Below are positions 17,762-24,156 of a DNA stretch of 64,000 nucleotides, in pieces. Numbering within the stretch: position 1 is the first letter of the stretch; every line of letters begins with the position of its first letter. The stretch comes from Bacillota bacterium (GTDB lineage: Bacteria > Bacillota > Clostridia > Acetivibrionales > Acetivibrionaceae), in contig JAEWSG010000045.1 of assembly GCA_023398495.1 (NCBI GenBank), positions 1-64,000 of the forward strand. The letters run 5' to 3'. A program made the position numbers and the translations under genes. The notes under the pieces are model-generated. The model did no database searches. It saw only the letters and a list, made by a program, of their open reading frames with translations, and was not told the DNA's origin.

Positions 17762-19246
17762 TTAATTAAAATTTTTTAATGCATTCTTGTCAATCTTTCC
17801 AAGATTATTCCGCGGAAATTCGTTAATAAATGCAATATACTTCGGCACCTTAAAATTTGCTATTTTATCAGAAACATATTTTATCAGTTCCCTTTCAGTT
17901 ACTTTTGCTGTATCTTTTAATACTACAAACGCCTTTACTATCTCACCATAAACACTGTCCTCAATTCCAACTGCAGCTGAATCAACTACATCCTCATGGG
18001 AATTTATTGCCGCTTCCACTTCAACAGGTGAAATCTTCAGTCCTGCAACGTTAATAATGTCATTCTTCCTCCCGCAGATGACAAAGGAACCATCGCTTCG
18101 CCTATAGCCACGGTCTCCCGAATACATCCAACCATCCTTTAGTCTTTCTGCTGTCTCTTCAGGTCTGTTTAAATAGCCTAACATCAATCCTTTTCCCTTA
18201 ATTCTGAGTTCTCCTATAACTCCATCTTCGCAGACCTTTCCCTCTTCATCAACTGCGTTTATTTCCAGAATACCCTTTGGAGGGAAACCTACATTTCCTG
18301 CCGGCTCAGGCAACATATTCATTCTTGTTGAAATAAGTGTTGTTGTCTCAGACATACCATATCCCTCATCAAGATATATTCCGGTTACTTTGTACCAAGA
18401 CAAAGCTGTCTCGTAGTTAAGAGGTGCTGCAGCAACAAAAGCCGCTTTGAGCTTTCTTAAGGAGTCATGTGTAACTTCAAACCTTAAGAGCTGTTGATAA
18501 TGAGTTGGAACGCCAAAAATATGTGTTATATTTTCACTTAAAATGACGTTGGAAATTTTTATAGGCTGAAAGGATCGGAGAAAAACTATGGCTGCTCTTC
18601 CATTCAATGATGGAATAAGAATTGATACCGACCCAAAACCATGTGAGAAAGGCACAAAACATAATATCCTGTCGTCCTTTGTATATTTGTACATTGAACA
18701 ATTGCTTTTTTCAAGGAATGTAAAAAAACATCCGGTTGAAAGCATAACCCCTTTGGGTTTAGAGGTTGATCCTGATGTATACAGGAGCATTGCAAGTTCA
18801 TTTTCGTTATAGCAATAAAACTCCTTATTATCATATGTACATGCCTTAACATGTTCACTAAAGTCATCAATATTTATTATATTTGTTTGTATATTTTCAG
18901 GTAAATCAATACTGTCTTCCTTAAGATGTGTGATGAGACATTTTGCATTGGAGTCCTCAACATAATACACCACCTCATTGGCTTTATAAAGTGGGTCAAC
19001 AAGACATATTACCCCCCCAATATACTGTGCTGCCAACAAAATAACCGCTGCCTCAATACTGTTATACAAATGTGTTGCAATTACATCTCCGCTCTTACAA
19101 CCCTTCAACTCTAAAAAAGCTGCTGTTCTCTTGACTTCTTCCATCAATTCCCTGTAAGTAAGCCTTTTTCCGTTTTCACCATCGATAAGTGCTACAAGAT
19201 CAAGATCCTTTTCCATTGCATCAAATAACAGTTCACAGTAGTTCAT
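17762..19246 (-). CDS. AMP-dependent acyl/aryl acid ligase
   Basis: A 494-residue adenylate-forming enzyme. Core motifs: MLLYTSGSTSKPKGVMLS (A3, P-loop), YGMSETTTLIS (A5), YSGDRGYRRSDGSF (A7), GRKNDIINVAGLKISP (A8 hinge) and the C-terminal catalytic lysine in NNLGKIDKNALK (A10). It activates a carboxylic acid as acyl-AMP and passes it to CoA or to an ACP. Sitting between the KASIII pair with a free ACP and the PKS, it most likely supplies the starter or a second acyl unit; fatty versus aromatic acid cannot be told. I start at ATG 19246, with GGGAGGG 9 nt upstream; two earlier in-frame ATGs exist. It is followed by 165 bp before the PKS. Confidence 0.85.
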   Translation of the reverse strand: MNYCELLFDAMEKDLDLVALIDGENGKRLTYRELMEEVKRTAAFLELKGCKSGDVIATHLYNSIEAAVILLAAQYIGGVICLVDPLYKANEVVYYVEDSNAKCLITHLKEDSIDLPENIQTNIINIDDFSEHVKACTYDNKEFYCYNENELAMLLYTSGSTSKPKGVMLSTGCFFTFLEKSNCSMYKYTKDDRILCFVPFSHGFGSVSILIPSLNGRAAIVFLRSFQPIKISNVILSENITHIFGVPTHYQQLLRFEVTHDSLRKLKAAFVAAAPLNYETALSWYKVTGIYLDEGYGMSETTTLISTRMNMLPEPAGNVGFPPKGILEINAVDEEGKVCEDGVIGELRIKGKGLMLGYLNRPEETAERLKDGWMYSGDRGYRRSDGSFVICGRKNDIINVAGLKISPVEVEAAINSHEDVVDSAAVGIEDSVYGEIVKAFVVLKDTAKVTERELIKYVSDKIANFKVPKYIAFINEFPRNNLGKIDKNALKNFN

Positions 19247-19280
19247 GCGTTTCATCCCTCCCAAAAACTAAAATAAATTA

Positions 19281-19394
19281 ATACTAGTGCTTTTTACATT
19301 ACAAACTTCTGGTTTTTCATAATGTATAAAATGTATTTCATCTGTTTGTGCCTCGCACACTATAAAAACCAATTTTGTTACGAGGCACTAGTAT
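19281..19394. repeat. Intergenic inverted repeats between KASIII and ligase genes
   Basis: ATACTAGTGC at 19281-19290 is the exact complement of 19385-19394, and GTGCCTCG at 19348-19355 the exact complement of 19381-19388. The two pairings share 19385-19388 and exclude each other. The right arm overlaps the TAG stop of the KASIII gene. It could be an attenuator or processing site in the leftward transcript, or a small MITE-like element (compare 63351-63466). No function is proven. Confidence 0.45.
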
Positions 19395-20428
19395 CTAAAT
19401 ATCATGCCGCCACTACTGGCTCCTGCACCGTGAGCTTGCATCATTACAAGATCCCCCCTTTTTAAACGTCCTGTAACTATGAGCTCATTGAGGTTTAAAG
19501 CACTCATTGCAGCAACAGTATTTCCGTATTTATAATATAAGCTTATGCTCTTTTCTTTTGAAATTCCAAGTTTATTAAGCTGTGCTTCCCATATCTTTGT
19601 AGACTGATCCGAAGTTACAAAAAAATCCATATCCTCCAACTTCAAACCGGTATCACTGAGCAGCTTGTCTGCAATAATCTTTGAATAATCGGCAGAGCTT
19701 TTAAAAACTATATTACCGTCAGCTATTTTCATAAAAAATATATCCGGACTAAGCTTCTCTGAATCATCCCGCATAAAACTACTACCATAATTCACCTTTG
19801 CGTTGTCGTATAAAGTGTGATTTGTAAGTAAATATGATGCCATAAAACTTTTGATTTCTGAATATCCTATAAGCATGGCTACAATGGCATCTCCAAATAA
19901 AAATACAGTCTTAGGATCAGGATCTCCCCAATACCTCATACACTTTCCAGAAACGCTACCACCTAAAATGATTACATAGTCATCACCTGTTGCGATATAA
20001 CGCATTGCAAGATCCATGGCATGCATAAATCCACTACATGCAGAACAAATATCAAATGCAGGTACTCCTTTTTTAGCATTTAATTTTTTTAATAGCCCTA
20101 TTGAAGCTGCAGGGATCTGATAATCTCCAAATAATTTAGAATAAATCACCCTGTCAACCTGATCAATATTGATATTTGCTCTTTCAAGGCATTGGTTTAC
20201 AGCCTCTGCCATGAGATCCTCGATCTTCTCATCTATGTCGCTCCATCGCCTCTCTTTTATTCCTAATGAATATTGAACTGCTCTGTCTGTTGCAATTACT
20301 TTGTATCTGTCAATTATGTCCTGATTTGTAACCACTCCTTTCGGAATACCTGTTCCTGTTGATACAATTCTTGCAAATCTATCAATACTAAGTGGCCTTA
20401 TTTCAGGGAATTTTATGTTTGTATCCAT
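19388..20428 (-). CDS. 3-Oxoacyl-ACP synthase III-like protein with active-site Cys
   Basis: A 346-residue KASIII/FabH-type thiolase-fold enzyme. The nucleophile is present in DICSACSGFMHAMD, and the conserved Asn of the triad in KYGNTVAAMS. The usual His position (PHQAN in FabH) reads TSDQST, so the His is replaced by Asp. GDAIVAMLIG and the C-terminal GAGASSGGMIF are typical. ATG 20428 follows GGAGGAAGA. It is followed by the ligase and preceded by a free ACP and a Cys-less paralogue, suggesting it works as a heterodimer that joins an acyl unit to an ACP-bound partner. It is probably not the housekeeping FabH: the His change and neighbourhood argue against this. Confidence 0.85.
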   Translation of the reverse strand: MDTNIKFPEIRPLSIDRFARIVSTGTGIPKGVVTNQDIIDRYKVIATDRAVQYSLGIKERRWSDIDEKIEDLMAEAVNQCLERANINIDQVDRVIYSKLFGDYQIPAASIGLLKKLNAKKGVPAFDICSACSGFMHAMDLAMRYIATGDDYVIILGGSVSGKCMRYWGDPDPKTVFLFGDAIVAMLIGYSEIKSFMASYLLTNHTLYDNAKVNYGSSFMRDDSEKLSPDIFFMKIADGNIVFKSSADYSKIIADKLLSDTGLKLEDMDFFVTSDQSTKIWEAQLNKLGISKEKSISLYYKYGNTVAAMSALNLNELIVTGRLKRGDLVMMQAHGAGASSGGMIFRY

Positions 20429-20470
20429 TCTTCCTCCAAGCAAAACACTTTCAGGTAATAAACCTGATTA

Positions 20471-20716
20471 TCAATTGTTCTGCATTTTTTCGATAATAAA
20501 ATTCACTAGATTCTTCATAATAAAAAGCTCTGATTCCCCTTCGACCATAGGAATGGAAAAAGTCTCTGAAAATCTGAATCCCAGTTCCACAAGGGCAATA
20601 GAATCTGCACACAAATCTACAACTAGATTTGTTTCCGGCCCAACCTCATTCTCATTCACATTCAGATAATCCACAACAATTTCTTTCACCTTTTCATAAG
20701 TTTCATTTTCTGTCAT
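20471..20716 (-). CDS. Free-standing acyl carrier protein
   Basis: An 81-residue ACP with four-helix pattern and a canonical attachment motif LCADSIALVELGFRF (Ser in DS), unlike the D-T carriers in the PKS. Expected to hold an acyl group in thioester on phosphopantetheine. ATG 20716 has GGAGG upstream and gives the usual ACP length; an in-frame ATG 51 bp further up would add a hydrophobic-looking leader without support. It lies between the two KASIII genes, 42 bp from the next one, and so is likely the shared substrate carrier of that pair and the ligase. Confidence 0.85.
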   Translation of the reverse strand: MTENETYEKVKEIVVDYLNVNENEVGPETNLVVDLCADSIALVELGFRFSETFSIPMVEGESELFIMKNLVNFIIEKMQNN

Positions 20717-20772
20717 ATGTCCCCAACCTCCAATATTTATTAAGGTACAACTAAAATATAAGTTCATATTCT

Positions 20773-20842
20773 GGATAACGAAAAAAATTGATTTGATAAT
20801 GTTTTCAAAATATGAGAATAGGATGTTATTTTTTCGTTATCC
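20773..20842 (-). other. Intergenic stem-loop between the Cys-less KASIII and ACP genes
   Basis: GGATAACGAAAAAA at 20773-20786 is complementary to 20829-20842 (14 bp) around a loop of about 42 nt. It lies immediately after the Cys-less KASIII stop codon, inside the presumed operon. It may lower readthrough or stabilise the upstream message; the run beside the stem is poor for a classic terminator. Confidence 0.45.
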
Positions 20843-20847
20843 CTAAA

Positions 20848-21897
20848 TCAAACTTTATATATTATTCCTCCACCACTTAGACCTTCTCCATGCGAAATAA
20901 GCATTATATTCATACCTTTTTGAATTCTACCGGTGCTAAAACCATAGTCTAATAAAAGAGGTAACATTGCAGACATGGTATTTCCATTATCCTTTAAAAG
21001 AGAAAGGCTTTTTTCTTCTCCAATGCCTAATGTTTCGAGTGAAAGTTCCCATATTTTTTGGTTATTTTCAGTTACAAGAACCAGATCAACATCACCTATT
21101 CCAAGACCACTTTCCTCGAAAAGATTTTGGGATACTGCACGAACAGCTTGCCTATAAAAATCTTCCGCTTCTTTCCAATTGCCCATTCTATATGTATCCC
21201 AAACTAAGTTCATCTGTTCCTCGACACTTAAACGCTCTCTCATATCAACCAATGTCAAAGGTGTAATAACAGTAGCCAATTCATAGTACTGGTAATTTGA
21301 ATAAAAATAACTTGCCATAATGTGTTGTTCTTCCGAATTACCTAATAATATTGAAGCTGCCGCATCGCCAAACAAAAATGCAACTCTTGGATCTTTTTTG
21401 CTTATCAGCTTGCTGCTTACGCCCCCGGATGCAATAAGAATATTACTATCTCCAGTGCTAATAAACCTGGCTGCTGCATCAAATGCATACAAAAAAGAAG
21501 ATATTCCGCCATCAATATCAAAAGCATGAACTGCTGTACAGCTCCCAAGTTTTCGCTGCAGATTGCTTGCAGTCATAGGCAGAAGGTTGTCCCCATAAAA
21601 CTTATTAACAATAAGTCTTGATAAATCATCTGCCTTTAGGCCATACCTGTCAAGACAATTTTTTGCAGCCACCATTAAAAGGTCACTGTCTGACTGGTGT
21701 TCATCTGCAATATGTCTTGATTCAACTCCTATAGAATTAAAAATTATTGATGGTTTAAAAGGAAGGTTGTATTTTTCGATAATTTCCTCGTTATTAATAG
21801 ACTTTTCAGGCTTATAAGATGCTGTAGACTTAATTTCACAAAAACGATTGATATTTTTCTTTTTCCACATAGGGAAAAAATAGTTTAAGCTTTGCAT
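20848..21897 (-). CDS. KASIII paralogue lacking the catalytic cysteine
   Basis: A 349-residue thiolase-fold protein clearly paralogous to the KASIII two genes downstream (shared KIWE, GNT.SAM, KKDPRVAFLFGDAAASILLG, GEGLSGGGIIY). At the nucleophile position it has DIDGGISSFLYAFD where the partner has DICSACSGFMHAMD, so Cys is Ile. The His position reads TENNQKIWE (Asn); only the triad Asn remains. A condensing role is therefore unlikely; by analogy with PqsB of the PqsBC pair or chain-length factors it is probably a structural or acyl-gating subunit. It is the first gene of the cluster, with GGGGGG before ATG 21897. Confidence 0.85.
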   Translation of the reverse strand: MQSLNYFFPMWKKKNINRFCEIKSTASYKPEKSINNEEIIEKYNLPFKPSIIFNSIGVESRHIADEHQSDSDLLMVAAKNCLDRYGLKADDLSRLIVNKFYGDNLLPMTASNLQRKLGSCTAVHAFDIDGGISSFLYAFDAAARFISTGDSNILIASGGVSSKLISKKDPRVAFLFGDAAASILLGNSEEQHIMASYFYSNYQYYELATVITPLTLVDMRERLSVEEQMNLVWDTYRMGNWKEAEDFYRQAVRAVSQNLFEESGLGIGDVDLVLVTENNQKIWELSLETLGIGEEKSLSLLKDNGNTMSAMLPLLLDYGFSTGRIQKGMNIMLISHGEGLSGGGIIYKV

Positions 21898-22400
21898 GTT
21901 TTCCCCCCTTAAAAAAATAATAGTAAATCAAATGGCAAGCTATAATTCTATCTATTAGTTGCCGAAAATAATACATAAATTACCTTCTTCTCTTTTATAG
22001 CATGATTACTCCAATAAATAATAAATTATTGGCTCTTGTTTGAAATACTTCCAATATTTATTTTATACATAAGATATGTACTTTTCAACACTTTTTTTAT
22101 AATTTTTAGTTTATTTGTATTTATATATATTTGAAAATCTAAAAATCGACAAAAAATAATATAATATTTATGGTCTTATGTTAAATTATTTTTTTCTTTA
22201 ATCGAATGTTTATATTAAAAGTATATTATTTCTTTGCTTTTTTTTCAAGCGGGAAGATCGTTTTATAGCGGCCTTCGTAAAAAGTTTATTTTTGGTCGGG
22301 TTTTTATACTAAAAATTTATTTTTTATTTTCATAAAATTCCTATACTCCCAAAATTCTCTTAGTTTCAGTTTTTTAGTGTATATTTGAGTTAATCAAAAA
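21898..22400. other. AT-rich upstream region of the biosynthetic cluster
   Basis: About 500 bp without a credible gene, very rich in A/T runs. It must contain the promoter for the leftward cluster, but several near-consensus boxes are possible in such DNA and none stands out. No riboswitch-like conserved core was recognised. Confidence 0.4.
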
Positions 22401-22435
22401 AACACAGCAGCGATAAGGTTTCTCGCTGCTGTGTT
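22401..22435 (-). terminator. Terminator of the tandem sCache gene
   Basis: A 13-bp perfect stem (AACACAGCAGCGA with TCGCTGCTGTGTT, loop TAAGGTTTC), followed on the minus strand by TTTTTTTGATT. It is 15 bp after the stop at 22450. Confidence 0.85.
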
Positions 22436-22449
22436 AGTTATATAGTGTC

Positions 22450-23817
22450 TTAATGAATATTTGTATGAAGACTTACATCGAAATTCTTTATATCTGATAC
22501 CATCTCTATAGACAAGTATAAAAATGCCGAAAAAGCTATTATAATGGCTAATAAACTAATCTGCGTTATGGCTTTTCTCAAATTGCTTACATGATTAATA
22601 GCTAATTTTTTCTCAACTCCTATAGCCAACATACCAATTGTCTTGCCACTATTATTCTTAAGTGGTGAATATTTTGTTATGCATCTTTTACCTAAAACAG
22701 TAGTTTCCCCTATATATTCCTTGCCCTGCTGCAAAACAGTCTCTATAACTTTATTAGGTGCTTTTGTTCCTACAGGTCTTGTACCATCTTCCTTTTTCAT
22801 ACTTGTAGAAACCATCGTATCACCCATAAAAACAGAAGAAACATATTTTGTACTAAGACTTATTTTATCCACTAAGGTGGAGTTATTATTCATAGAATAT
22901 ACACCTTTGTATAGCTTATCACCTTCAACTGACCAAAAACCCCTATACTGCTCCTCAATAAGCATATTACCCAATTCAGTACTTGTATTCATTCTGTTCT
23001 TTATATTATTGTCTTCAAGCCTGTTTACAACATTACCAATTGTGAAACCCTGTATGGTAAACCAAATCAAAAAGAAAGTACCTATTAACAATAACGACAT
23101 CATTAAAACTTTTCCCTGTGTTTTGTTACTGTTTGAGCCCGATTCAAGAAATGCAACCTTCAAGGTGTCTATACCCTTGAGGAATTTCCTTGAATACAGC
23201 ATCAACAAGACACATCCTAGTATCCCGCATATTACAGAAATAACAACAATTGAGGCTCTCATAGCAAATATGTTGCCACCTTGACTGCCAGCATAGCTTT
23301 TGGGCATACCTACAGACCACATTCCAATCACTTTACTCATATTATCTTTTATTGGAACGTATTTCACGGAATACTTCTTACCAAGAATATTTTCAGTCGC
23401 CTCAAACGCAGTGCCTTTTTTCAAAACTACTTCAGACACCTCATCTGATACCATGTATCCGACTGTTCTTTCTCCATCTTTATCCAGTACACTTGTGGAC
23501 ACTCTTTCTTTGCCAAGATATAATGATGCGAGTGAACCGGTTTTTTCTTTTAATGCATCAATCACTTCATGATTATTACTTAGCCCATTATGAGCTATAT
23601 AAAGCTTTCCACCCTTAACATTCCATTCATTGCCATATTTACTTTCGATGATATTCATTCCCAAATCTGAAATACAATCCAATTCTGCCGATATGTTCTT
23701 ATCAATCAAATTGTTAACCTTATTATCTGTGACAAAATATATCGTGGCTGTAAATAGTGCGATAAGAACAATAGACACCCTAAGCAGCTTTTCTTTTAGC
23801 ATAACCTTCTTTTTCAC
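22450..23817 (-). CDS. Membrane protein with two tandem sCache sensor domains and no output domain
   Basis: A 455-residue protein built as an internal duplication. TM1 (about 8-28) is followed by an extracellular single-Cache-like domain (to about 185), TM2 and TM3 with a short cytoplasmic link, a second sCache domain (270-420) and TM4 near the end. The two domains repeat the same landmarks: NNS/NH..D.. start, LYLGKERVSTSVLDKDGERTVG versus VFMGDTMVSTSMKKEDGTRPVG, then ..GTxAPNKVIETVLQQG, LGKR..TKY.P.K, GKTIGMLAIG. Such domains sense small ligands in chemoreceptors and kinases, but HAMP, methyl-accepting, kinase or GGDEF parts are all missing. GTG 23817 is chosen because AGGAG is correctly spaced; ATG 23835 is possible. 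Confidence 0.75.
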   Translation of the reverse strand: MKKKVMLKEKLLRVSIVLIALFTATIYFVTDNKVNNLIDKNISAELDCISDLGMNIIESKYGNEWNVKGGKLYIAHNGLSNNHEVIDALKEKTGSLASLYLGKERVSTSVLDKDGERTVGYMVSDEVSEVVLKKGTAFEATENILGKKYSVKYVPIKDNMSKVIGMWSVGMPKSYAGSQGGNIFAMRASIVVISVICGILGCVLLMLYSRKFLKGIDTLKVAFLESGSNSNKTQGKVLMMSLLLIGTFFLIWFTIQGFTIGNVVNRLEDNNIKNRMNTSTELGNMLIEEQYRGFWSVEGDKLYKGVYSMNNNSTLVDKISLSTKYVSSVFMGDTMVSTSMKKEDGTRPVGTKAPNKVIETVLQQGKEYIGETTVLGKRCITKYSPLKNNSGKTIGMLAIGVEKKLAINHVSNLRKAITQISLLAIIIAFSAFLYLSIEMVSDIKNFDVSLHTNIH

Positions 23818-24057
23818 AATTACATCTCCTCTCATAATTATTTTAGATTTTTATATATAAAAAACGCCAAGATTTTTAACCTATAACATGGAAATTATAA
23901 CATTATTGCACAAACACTACATTATACTACACTATGTATCAAAAAATCGCAATATCTTTTTGAGTTTTTTTGGAAATTTTTTAACGAATTTCTGGAAAAA
24001 TAGCTCCATTATTTTGCAAAATGTATTGTATAAACAAAGGTAGGAGCGGGTTTTAAA

Positions 24058-24100
24058 AAAAACAAAAATTCTTGGCAATTTACCGAGAATTTTTGTTTTT
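24058..24100 (-). terminator. Terminator of the CotH-dockerin gene
   Basis: Complementary arms of about 17 bp rich in A/T with a GG/CC core (AAAATTCTTGG against CCGAGAATTTT), U-rich on both sides and 57 bp after the stop at 24157. The 240 bp between it and the sCache gene hold nothing else obvious. Confidence 0.7.
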
Positions 24101-24156
24101 ATAACTTGTTGAGAAAATGTCCTAAAGACTTAGCATAGCTTCTTCAACTATTTTTG

